Source of the DNA: Telopea speciosissima
Lineage: Eukaryota > Streptophyta > Magnoliopsida > Proteales > Proteaceae
Direction of reading: 5' to 3'
DNA length: 64,000 bases
Assembly: GCF_018873765.1 (NCBI RefSeq)
Contig: NC_057924.1
Span: 5,518,001-5,582,000 of the forward strand
The notes under the pieces were generated by a model. The model was given only the letters and a program-made list of their open reading frames with translations, had not been told where the DNA came from and made no database searches. Made by a program: the position numbers and the translations under genes. Below are positions 36,411-48,300 of the stretch, in pieces. Each line of letters opens with the position of its first letter. Within the stretch, counting starts at the first letter, position 1.

Positions 36411-37609
36411 ACTTATACTGCGACACAGGAACAGAGGGTCATTGGAATCATGTTTGAAGCTCAGCAACATCCAAGTTATTTCTAGCAGTATGTTTGGATA
36501 TGTGTGCATCAAAGGCTTTTAGCAGTCCAAGAAAGGTGGTAGTCAAGTAGCCAATATTTCTAGGTCCCTCACTCCAGGCTGGCTTGCAAAATCTTGTTCC
36601 TGATGGAGCCGTAGGCATCTTTTGAAAATTTCCTCGTTTGTGGATGTTTGATGTACTTGTACTGCATGTTTTGTTGCGAATTACTGATAAATGCCGCAGC
36701 TGGGGTTGTATATACTTCCCTGTATTTCTCACCAGTGACTCTTATATCTCGAAGTAATTGGATCAGAGAAAGTTGCCCAAGATGTGGGTAACAGTGTGAT
36801 AGCTCTAATACTAACGGAACAGCCTTAGAGTCCAGATTTCAGACCGTCTTCTGTTGTGGGCAGTGAACTAAGCAAATGAATATTTTGTTTTGGCCAATGC
36901 TCTTAAAGAGATTTCCATGCATCCACTTTTTTGCATTCCAAGTTTCTAGATGAATTATATCATTGTGCATGAGACTCCATTTTCCTTTACCTCATAATTT
37001 TGTGAAGGTTCCTTTTGTCTTGGCGTAAAATTTTAACTGAAAATTTTTTCTTGGTAAATGTAAAATTTTATATGTTGAAATTTTTTTCAATGTTTTTTTT
37101 TATAAAAAAACAAACATTGAAACACTTTTCAACATGTGAAATTTTACATGTCAATTTTTTTAAAGTGAATTTTCAAACAAACTGAGCTGAATGATCAGTA
37201 CCATTAGGACTCCATTTTTCCTTATACCTTCTCTAATATCTCTGCATAACAGGTGAAATTCATTTGTATAGAGCATTATTTGTAAAATTGCCCATTGTTC
37301 CTTATTCTGAAAAGAATGGACCATGGAGAGAACATAAATTCAAGCATTTTACAGCTTAACTATTGTATGCTTGTTTCACTCTTGAGATTCCATGTATTGC
37401 AGAATTGACTTGCTTGGCAATGTATGTAACAGGCTATTTGCTTTAACCAAGAAGTTCAGAGCTTGAAGCTATATTCAACTGAAACAAGCTACAATTAAAC
37501 TCCCCTTCGTCCGAGCTTGAAGCTGATGTATCAACTTCGGAATTATACACCACTATGATATATTCTCACAAACCAAATATATTTACAAAGGGTTCGCTTC
37601 GTGGACATT
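36411..37609. other. Convergent intergenic region
   Basis: Lies between the stop codons of two converging genes and should hold both 3' UTRs. No coding region is convincing. It contains the A/T-rich foldback at 37039-37174. Confidence 0.5.
37039..37174. mobile_element. A/T-rich foldback MITE
   Basis: GTAAATGTAAAATTTTATAT and its inverted partner ATGTGAAATTTTACATG, with TTTCAATGTTT/AAACATTGAAA near the loop, form a long imperfect hairpin. Confidence 0.6.
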
Positions 37610-40600
37610 TTATACTGATGAAAGGGAATGGTCAAGACATCCTGAACTAATCAATGAGGTTATCAACACTTGATCTGACTTTACAGGCTCATCATCATCA
37701 TTCCTGTGCCAGCTCCAGAATGCATGAGTTTCATTCACAATGTTGAGCTCACCGTGACCAAAGCTTGCTTCACGGAAGGCTGACCACTCTGGCTGTGGGA
37801 TTAAATATCTGCAAAAAAGAATCAAAAGTTGACTGATTAGGCGATGTTTGAGTTCGATAAGTGCAGGAGTCACCTCATGATCTTTCAACCATAAATGCAG
37901 ATCCAAGTCAAATCGATTCTTAGAAATTAATTGCCACCTTACAACTCCAGAAACAAAAATTCCAATTCTAAGGATCCAAACAAGTTAGAAACTCTTAAAC
38001 ATATCATTAAAAACTCTTCTAGCACAGTGGCACATTACATTGTTTAAGCTTGAAACACCTCATGCAAGCAGGTGAGAATCACAAGGTGGAAAGAATTTAA
38101 TGAACAAGAAAATCCTAGAGAATACCATGTATATGTTTAAGTTTTGTTGTATATGACTCTAAGACAAGGTACAAACCAGTCGGATTTCAAAATGAAAATC
38201 CAGTGTGCATGTGCGTGCAAGAGATAGAGAGAGAGAGAGAGAGACATACTTCTCTGCTAGACCTTCGCTGTTCCCTCCATCACCGATAGTTAGGTGGATA
38301 GTTCCGCAAGCGTCTGATCTTCCATCGTAGATACGTTTCTGCCACTCAAACAACCATTAATGATAATAAAGGATTGGATTTGCCACTTGAATGCTCAATT
38401 TGTCTAGAAAGGTTATAGGTCTGAATGAGCCCAGCGTTTTAATTACACCACCTGGTCTTTATAAAGGAAGTTTTAACACATTGGCTGCCCTGCCACATTG
38501 CCAAAGAAAGCTCTTTCTCTTGGCATTTCTTCAACATTGTTATTTCAATATCCAGCATCAGTAGGGGAAAAATACAATACATGAAGGGGTTAGAGCTTGA
38601 CACAAACTCAGGCGAGAATATGAGGCTAACCAAAAATGTCCACTACCTAATGGGAGCTCTTGATTGATGACTTATTTCACAATGTTGCTGAAGTAGGAAG
38701 GTCATGTACTCATGTAGTGAAGAAATAGGTTTTAAATGATATGTTTGAGACCTTTTTTTTTATTTTTTTTATTTTAAAAAGTTCCCTAGGTTTAGATGAC
38801 GAGGCTAAAAAACATTTACTTACCGAGCGTTCATAAGCATGCACATGGCCAGTAAGCACGATATCCACTCGAGCAGCATGAAGCAACGGTTCCATCACAG
38901 CCCTCATATGATCTCCTTCACCATGATGGGCCTTATTGCTGTTATACCATGGGGCATGAAATAGCACTATCAGCCATGGTGTCTTATTCCGATCCACTTT
39001 TAAGAGATCAGCCTATACACACAGCAAAACAGGAAACTTTCTTTACAGGAACAATGCAAAGAAATATCATGTAGAAAGTACACAATCATTCCCATGTGTT
39101 GCTGAAATAGTCTTAATTTTGAGACAATTCACTTCTTACTTACTATAAACGGAATAAAGATAGAGACAAAGAAAGAGTTGTAATAGAGATGCCAATAGAG
39201 ACCAAGGTTTTCTCCATTTGTGTGAAAAGTTAAGTTCAGCTCTGTTGAGAAATGCTGTGAGAAGAGGACATGGGAGGCTCAATTTTACATTGAAAGCAGG
39301 CAAACAATACACAGATGCTCACCACCACCAGTGATTAGGATTAGTTCCATCCGCATATTTCCATCAATCAGCAGTTTCCAATCAATAAGAAACTTCTTGA
39401 ATGAGCCAAACTCTGTGAATCATTAGAAAAATTGACAAAAATCTACAGCAAAGGTCATCAACGGTATGCCAGGATCATGATCAAAACTTTTTTTTTTTTT
39501 TTGTTCCTTAAAAGATGATGCGATATGTGTTGCATAAAGATACAAATATAACTTTTTCAAAGAGCCAAGCACCATCCAACATATTTATAATCCAAAAATC
39601 AATGAAAAGATTTCCTTCAATCCAAGAAACATTTTGGAGTAGTTCAGTAATTCCTAAAACCAATTTACTTGTGCTGAACAATTCAACTTCCTGAGAATAA
39701 TCGACTACACCATCCAAAGAAAGGGAGGAAAACCAAGAGCAATTTAGAAGTAGAATTGGGTTACCTTCAGCCAACTATATTGATCTGAGTACTCATCATA
39801 ATCTGCATAAGAGCCAAGCATGATAACATGAACTCCTGCAACTTCGAAGGAATAATAAAGATTTGAATTTGATCCGCTCTCCTCAAATGGCATCTTCCAC
39901 CTGGCATTATACGCTTGAAACCCTGCCTTGAAAAATGGTATAATCTCCTTTTCATGGTTCCCTTCAACTACCATCCATGGCCTTGCACTTGCAAGCGGTT
40001 GCACCAACTCACCAAATGTGTCCCATAGGTGCTGCTGGTAATCGGCATAAGAGAGGTCCCCTGGAAGCAAAAACATGTCATGGCTACACTGGCCAATGTG
40101 GTCAAGAGTTGAGGCAGTCCAGCCTGTTTGACCCAGATCTCCAGTGACGGCAAAAGTAATTGGGAACTTAGAGGGAGGGGTTTTGAGCTTGAACTCTGGA
40201 CCTTCTCCTCCACACCGGTAAAAGTAAACTGTATCATCTTCCAGAGGTCCAATGACAGTGTGGTGTATCTGTCCAGAGATATACAACATATAGATGTATG
40301 ATGTGGATTCTCCTCGATTTAAGGATGTGTATTCTCCAGGTGATGTTCCATATTCAACAACAGAAGGAGAGTTGACATTATCAGTGATCCACGTGATGCG
40401 CATGTGCTTCTCTCCTGCCAAAGAGATATGTACCTGCAAAACCAGGTCTGCCACGTGTTAAAATTGGATCAAATCACACAAAAGTATGGGGAGAAACAAT
40501 TATGAATCCTAAGACATAGATGGCTAGCATTTTGAATACGGCTGACTTTTTTTGACATGGCTATATAAAGATACTATGCTCATAATGTATAGACCAAATA

Positions 40601-43600
40601 CGATCAGTCCAGCACTCCAGCATCTACAGGGAAAGGCACGATGATGCTGCAGGCAAGAAGAAAGGACCCAAAAGGCCTTAGTGGAGAGGCCTTTATAGGA
40701 GCCCAGTAATAAGGACCATTAACAGCAGCGGTCAGTCCAATTAGCAAAGCCCAATAGCAGCCTCAGTTTACCATTGGCAGAAGCTGTTCAACTGCTAGCT
40801 TTGCCAGAAGATATTAAAAATATGAGAAATGTTGCAAAAAGCTCCAGCTGAAATTAGAGTCTTTTAGCTCATGCCTTGAGCCATAGATCTCCCCACTCCC
40901 TTAAGATTAGGGACTACCTAAGTGGCAATCCAAAATGGCAGCTAAAAATGTTTTTGAAATCTCTAACTCTCTTAATGTATTATCCTTTAAAAAGGGAAAT
41001 CCATGTCACTAGAGGAAAAAGAAAAGGTAAAAAAAAAATAGGAAGATAATCCACTAGACACTGTGAACTTGCAAGCTATTGCTCCTACATGGCAATTGCA
41101 GATATAAACAAACAAAGATGTGGGTAGGTGGTATCGGCCATTTTACCAGTTGGATTGGATCCGGGGGCATTTATGTCAATATCAGGGGCTTTCTTCTTGC
41201 TGCTGCAAGGAAAGCAATCAACATAGAGACACTACATTCTCTTCTGTTGGGTTTGGTGACTTACTAAAGTAGTTCTTCCACTTTGGCTCTCTAGAGTTTT
41301 TGGACTCTTGCTGCAAGTCCATTAGAAGCACTTGGTCTTTCATCTTTTGGGCTTGGTGACTTGCCTAGGTTAACACTTAAAAAGAGTGCTCTAGTCCGCT
41401 GCCATCTGTGGGGCATTACTATTTACAGATTTGTGATAAGGAATGATGATGGGTGGCAACAGAAAGGCTGCAATCGTAGTTTATGGTTCATAACAAAAGG
41501 GGAGTTTTGGTGGGGACTCGGGAGTCGTAAAATAATCTGTGCAACTTTTCTTTCTCTCTGAGGTTCACTTGTTTGTGGCTTTTTTCTGTGCACATACCAG
41601 TATATCACACCCACTCTAATTTGAAAAATGACAATAATAAATAATTTAGACTACGCCTAACGAGTGACTACCCATTCAGTGAAGAGGCCATGAAGGTATA
41701 CGATCTCATGAGAGATGCAACTTCATAGTGTCTAATGGATTATCTTCCTCTTTTTTTATTTTCTATTTTATTTTTCTCTTCTTTTTCCCTAACCTTTCCT
41801 TTTTTCAAAATATAATACTTTAAGAAAGTTAGACACGTCAATAAACTTTTTTCGCTGCTGCTTCGAATGGCCATTATGGCATCCCTAATCTTAAGGGAGT
41901 GGGGAGATCTATGGCTGAGCTAAAAGTCTCCTTTTCTAGCTCGAGCTCTTTGAAACAATTCTCTAAAGATATTCAGTGAGATTTAAAAGATAATCAATGG
42001 GAGATCTTCTAGATCTCACGTTGAATTTTGCTAGCTCGTTTTGAATTAATGAAAATTGCTGCTGTTATTATTCTCAGTGTGGATCCACTGTGTATGTGTA
42101 TTAGAGGTAGATTCCTCTGTTACTAGATCATTCCTAGTGTAACTCATTGGTGGATTCTCACTGGTTATTTTCAACTTCAACTTCAAGTTCTTTCAATTCA
42201 AATCTTCTTCAAATCAGGTCAGATTCTTCACTCTTAAATGCCCTGCGGAAACTCTGTTTCCCCAGTTCAGTTCTGTTAGAATTTTCTGTTCAGTTCTTCT
42301 GATTCCTTTGGCAGATTGCATTCAACCTCTAACATATAGCTTTCTGATATCCTTCCCTGTTAAATCATTCCATTGGACCAGAGTTTTCTATTTGCTTTTA
42401 TTTCCCTATCAAACTACCCTGTTTCTGTGATTTCATTCATCAGTTACCCACTGTTAGGAGTGACTTAGGAGTACCCAACAGGGCAACCTGATTTGAGTTT
42501 CAGCCCTGTCTGATCAGTGGTTCAGTAGACACAGTTTTCTTAAAGCAAAAGTCAACCTTGAACCAAGGAAACCAGCGGGAGATCGATTGCAGCCAGGATC
42601 AACACAATAAGAATGAACAAATTGAATAACTGAAACTTTTATTGCTTTTTTTTCTTTCTGTTTACATATGAAAGAAGAACATAGAAAAGGATAGGAAGAA
42701 GAAGAAGGGGATATAGAGAAGATAGAAGAAGAAGCGGGGAGGGGATAGCTTTCTCAGCCTGGGTCTCTCACCCACAGCTATCCCAGCTATTGAAACAAGC
42801 ATATTCTCCCATAAACGATGGCAACATGGCCTGAAAATTCTATTCTCCAAAATCTGTTCCTTCCTTACAATATGGGGCCTATTAATAGCTTAGGCAAGCT
42901 TACAATAAAAATAGAAATTTAAGAAATAGTAACTTCTATAAATAGAAACCTAATGAAAACAAAAACTAGGCTTTATAGTTCAGCCAACATGCAAGGAACA
43001 AAATTAGAAACTAGTAAATATAGTAACTACTAAAAAAAAAAAAAAAATTAGAAACTACTAGATACTTAGACTTAATAACTAAGAAACTATTACAAAAATA
43101 GAAACTAAGTTAATAGCAGCTTCTAATAGAACATCCAGTAGCTAATCTTCACACCAGCTGTCCATATCAGCCCCAAATCACTGTTTATGTGAACAGTATC
43201 TCGGGTACTGTTCATGTGACCAGTAACTTTTAAAATAAAAAAAATTCTGTCTTGGTCCCTTATCTTCTTCATGCTTCTCTCTAGACTGGAGCTGCCTTAG
43301 ATGATGCTCCATTGAACCAAAAAAAACTTGCCACATCATCAGACTAGGCTGCCTCTCACAGCAGTCGAATCCTAAAACCTTGTTGGGCTGGTTTTGGGGC
43401 ATTTTCTTGCGGGTACATATGGACTTGTGATCTACATCACTTCTCCTGACCAGTCCCAAATCTATCATAGTCTCTGTTTTGTCAATTTTCCTTTTTCAGG
43501 CCTATTTTCTCTATTCTATAGTCTGTTCTTATTCCTGACCAACTTCTGTTAACAGTATTTTCCTATTCACCATTGCTTAATCTGTCCAATCAGCGGTTCA

Positions 43601-44380
43601 GCCCTTCTCAATTGTGAATTAAAACCCAAATTAGGGTTTGGTTTTCTCATACTGTCATCATATGAGAGATTAAATGGAGCTCCTACATTACAAATTGCAA
43701 TTAGCACAGTTCTGATCATACACAAAAACAGCTTCTTAGTCTGAAATGAGTTTTACTCATTTATCTCTGCACATGAAGACACCAACGAAAGCCTAATATA
43801 TTGCGTATTTGTGCCATACACAATAAGGAACTCGCTATTCCCAATCATGCAAACTAAATGCTTTCCCAATGCAAAGACATGACAGACACTTTTCTGAAAA
43901 AGACTAACGACCTCTCGACCTTCTGGCCTCATTCATGTCAACACGGATGTTCTTAAATTGGTGTTACAATAAAGTTAATTAAAGAAAAGGGACTTTTCTT
44001 CCTCTAGCTACAGAAAGAAATCTACCAAACAAAGATCAAACAATAAAAATAGACCTAGATTCGATCACAGGAAAAAAAAAAAGGGGGGAAAAAACAGATC
44101 AACGATTTCATTTCGTAAAAATCTAAAAGCATGAGACCATTAAAAAGGGGGGTGGGGCGTGGGGGGAACAAAAAGAGAGAAAAACTAAAAATTTGAACTT
44201 ACATGCTCAGACATAACAGGAAAAGGTAAATTTTACCTGTTGTGGTTCAGACGAACTCCTCGCCTTCCATGGAAAATCTAAGATTTTCCGAGGTTTCGGC
44301 CGAACATAGTCAGCCGTCGCCGTCGCCGTCGCAGTCGCAACAATTACCAAAACGATAATCACTACCAACTTCCGAGCCAT
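37610..44380 (-). CDS. Purple acid phosphatase (PAP18/22-like, secreted)
   Basis: Exons on the minus strand: 44380-44237, 40433-39765, 39012-38824, 38338-38250, 37808-37610. They join in frame to 429 residues, normal for this PAP group. PAPs are dinuclear metal enzymes that release phosphate from organic esters, usually outside the cell or in the vacuole. The N-terminus ([19 protein letters not shown]) is a clear signal peptide. A fibronectin-like domain opens with [17 protein letters not shown]. All five metal-ligand motifs are present: GDLG (146-149), GDLSYADY (173-180), GNHE (206-209), VLFHAPWY (about 287-294) and GHVHAYER (326-333). The tail has [14 protein letters not shown]. Intron 1 is 3.8 kb and holds a foldback element. 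The gene is divergent from NRP. Confidence 0.93.
40822..41972. mobile_element. Long foldback element in phosphatase intron 1
   Basis: About 40822-41085 is repeated inverted at about 41690-41972. Clear anchors are ATAGATCTCCCCACTCCCTT..TTAGGGA on the left against TAAGGGAGTGGGGAGATCTA on the right, and AGGAAGATAATCCA against TGGATTATCTTCCT. The interior of about 600 bp has no recognised coding sequence. End positions are approximate. Confidence 0.7.
42600..43600. other. Repeat-like part of phosphatase intron 1, unresolved
   Basis: Contains GAA-rich tracts and several near-copies of TAGAAACTAATAA-type phrases, with the look of retroelement non-coding sequence. I found no paired LTR or domain to support a call. 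Confidence 0.25.
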
Positions 44381-45370
44381 CTCCTTCTGCTAATAGCAAA
44401 CTCCTTTCAACACAAAAGCTCAAGACCTTCTGGTATGATGAAGTGATCATTGACTGCTTCTGCTACTCATAGTCCGAGAAGAATCTGTAACACAACAAAG
44501 TTCACGGACTCACTCACGAGCCTTTTTCAACGATGCCAAACTCGGAATCGGAGTCCGAATCAGTTGCAGACGATTTCGATCCGGATATGTCAGGAATCGT
44601 CATATCGACGCCGATTCCGCCGATCCAATTCCGATTATAGAATCTATTCCTTATTCCTCACAAAACGACAAGATTCATTAATGGCTTCCTATAAACGCCA
44701 TCATATTTAACACTAAATGACAAACACATCAGCATCAGGGGCCCACCATGTCTATCTTAAATGCTATCGCCATTCACGGATGGTATAAAATATCACAGAC
44801 GGCTGGATCACCATCGTAGAATTAGAATCTCACTTTAAAATGATGATCCCAATCGTACGTTTGTCACTAGTACAGTAGCATCCGTCATCAATGGTGTGTA
44901 TTATACGGATTCCTCTTGTGGAACCCCGGAAACTGGGGGTAGTTTGTCGGTGAACTCATTGCCTGTACAGTCAACTCTGTTCACATCGTCGCATCATCAC
45001 AGCCGTTAAAAACGAGGTTTTTTTCCAATTGCTCTGTCCCTTCTGTTCATGATCTTTCGAGTCCTGTAGTTTGGTATTTTCCGTTTCGGAAGATCTTATC
45101 TTCTCTGTGAAGGTCTCGTAGATCCGATCGTTCCGGCGCCTGTCCTCGCCATCAAAAAGCTGAATCAGAGCCCCCCAGCGGCTCATTAGGTAAGTGAAAA
45201 CCCTTGTTCCTTACTTCCATTTGTGGTTTTTGGTTCTGAATCTCGTTTACGAATGGAATTAGTCGAACATTCTATTTTTTATGAAATGTTGGCGACTGTT
45301 TCAACTGTTTTTCTTCAAAATTTTCCCTCTCTGAGATGTTTGACAATTGATCTGTGTGAAGAAAGCTTCT
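44381..45370. promoter_or_regulatory. Divergent promoter between the phosphatase and NRP genes
   Basis: 990 bp separate the two start codons. A good donor (TTAGGTAAGT at about 45187) suggests a short 5' leader intron for NRP ending just before its ATG. I saw no exact P1BS phosphate-response site (GNATATNC) in the part I checked. Confidence 0.4.
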
Positions 45371-48300
45371 ATGATGGATAGTCAGCGAAGCTTTTGGCAA
45401 CTGGGGGATGAACTGCGGGGACAGTCTGCTGTGGCGTCGGAGGATCAGAAATGGTTGGTGGCGGCGTCGAAACTGGCTGAACAGACTAGATCGAAAGGAT
45501 TGAGAATGAACAACCTGGATCCCACTAAGACCACCATGGACATGAAACCGACAGAGAAATTTGGGTTCCAAGAAGATAACAAGTTTGAGAGCCTTAATTT
45601 CGCTATGTTGAGTTCGGACTCTAAGCTGAATGAGCCTGTCAACAAAGCTGGCTATATGAATGGTGTTTATAATGCTAAGATGCTTTATCAGAAAGGAACT
45701 GGAAACGTTAATGTGGTGGTCGGAGGCAACCTGCCCAGCACTAATAGCAACACCACTAAGGTGGCAAACAATAGCTGCAAGACCAACAACAACAATTACT
45801 GCACAAATAATAGCAGCAGTAACAGTAATAGCAACAATGCTGTTGACAAACGATTTAAGACGTTGCCTTCAGCGGAGACGCTTCCAAGAAATGAGGTGCT
45901 TGGTGGTTACATTTTTGTGTGTAACAATGACACAATGCAGGAAGATCTGAAGCGACAGCTTTTTGGTATGTTGAACATTTCTTATGTTCTATTTCACTCC
46001 TAATATTTTTACCTTTGTCATTGTGAATTTCTATTTAGCTACCGTTGGATTGTCTAGTCAATCAAAAAATGATTTGGTATCAGAGTTGGTGAAAACTCCA
46101 ACATGCACAGTTTAATTGCATAAATTCTTGGGCAATGGCTCCAGATTTAGACATGCCATCAGTGGATACTGCTTAGGTTTAGGTGATTGGAGGTAATACC
46201 TTGGATTCTGAACCTAGGGGGAATAATGGTTTGAGCCATACGATTTTCGTTATGCAGGCTTGCCATCCAGATACCGGGATTCTGTTCGGGCCATAACACC
46301 GGGTTTGCCTTTGTTCCTGTACAATTATGCTACTCACCAGCTACATGGGATATTTGAGGTATGTATGTTTGTGAATTATTTATATCATATGGTTTTTCAT
46401 TCTTGTGGTTTCAGATACTAATGAGAGAAGGTGTTTTCTGCTACTGATGAAAGATCTTCCAATTATCAGGCTTGCCCTTTCATGGATAAGCCGATGTAAG
46501 GATGTTATCTTCCAACTTATGAAAGAAAATAAATCTCTGAAAAGATTTGGTCCAGATCTCTTTGCTCTTGATTGGTGTAAATAGTTTCCATTTTTGACCT
46601 TCCTTGAGGACCTTATCAGTGTATAGAAAAAATGACCATGATCTCTCAGATTTGGAGAAGAATTGACCAATTCCTCTCCAATTTCAAAATAGTTTACTAG
46701 GACTCTAAAGAGAATGTAAAATTAAATATGGCTTGTCATTCTAACAACTGTGTTGGCAAGGTGTCAATTAATTTTTTTAAAACACTCATCATATCCTTAA
46801 GTCCAATTTATTAATCTCACATTCCAGTTTCCAACTCTAAAGAGAATGTAAAATCACCTCTGGCTTGCCATTTTAACGTTTTGTTGGCAAGGTCTTAAGT
46901 AATTTTTCAAAAACCCCATTATATCCCTAAGCCCAATTTATTAATCTCACTTTCCATCCTCAAGCTACTAAAGAATGCCGTTTTAGCAACCTTAGAAAAA
47001 TTGATAGAATTTCTCATTGATGATTGTAAAGTTTGTGATATAAGGAGGAAAAAGAGAAAGAGGGTAACATGGAAATTCTAATAAATTGTTTAACACCCAT
47101 CAACACAGTTGTTAGAAATGGAATCTGTATGTAATTATAATGTTTCTCTTAAAGTCAGTTATTATTTCTTAAAAAGGGGAATTTAGTCAATTTTTTTTGT
47201 GTTAGAGAGTTCAAGGTAATTTTCTCTTAATTTGTTATTATTGCTGCTGAATAAATTTCTGATGAAACACATGGGATGTCTATAGAATTTTCTTTCTGCA
47301 TTTTGTATTACAGTGAACTTGTTTTTCTCTCCTCTATCTAAAGCCAAGGTTATAGGGCATAGAAGTGGTGATTGATTTAAGGGACATTATTTAAAATGGC
47401 TGTGGGCATGGTACTATCAGATCTGAACTGTCAGTTCAAGGCACAACCCAAATCTGTCACCCCATGTATTTGATGTAAATTCCCTTGCAGCAAACCCAAT
47501 CTGGCGTTTTAATGGTCATTTGTATGTGCCCATGTTCTTATGCCCTCGATTAAGTGAATAATTTCCATCCATATTCCCCTCCGTATCTCATCGATGTTAA
47601 TTTTTTGTGACTGCTGGATTTAGGCTGTTGTTGATGCAGACTGTATCTTGCCTGTGGTTATTGTTTTATGTTTTTCAATAGAGATCTTAATCCATATCCT
47701 TATTTCCATGGCTTTATTTTCTACAGGCTGCCAGTTTTGGGGGAACAAACATTGATCCAACAGCATGGGAGGACAAGAAATGTAAAGGTGAATCGAGATT
47801 TCCTGCACAGGTAAATGTAACGGGAGTTGATGCATTGGATACTCTCCATTATTCATATGTAGGCAGAATTCCCCATTGCTCATAGTGGCAAAAATATTTA
47901 GGTGCGAATCCGTGTAAGGAAGCTCTGCAAAGCGCTCGAAGAAGATGCTTTCAGGCCTGTTTTGCATCACTATGATGGTCCCAAATTTCGTCTTGAACTC
48001 TCCATACCAGAGGTATTGTAAAACTGTTGATCATTTGAATAATTAATATCTATCTGCAAGGGTAGGTTTTAGTGCAATGGTAAGGTTGCTCCATTTTGAC
48101 CTGGTGGTCACGGGTTCAAATTGGGAAATAGCCTTTCTGCAAAGTGGGGGTAAGGCTACGTGTACATCTGCCCCTCCGCAGACCCTGCATTGGCGGGAGC
48201 CTTGTGCATTGAGTACGCCTTTTTTTGTAGTTTGACTGAACGCACTTGGGGTGTGGGAAATGTGGGCTTTTATTTGATAGCTGTGTTACCTGGCATTGGT

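Noticed and set aside
44450-44710. Open frame of 86 codons on the plus strand
   Set aside because: Lies in the divergent promoter, has a biased Arg/Ser composition and no recognised domain.
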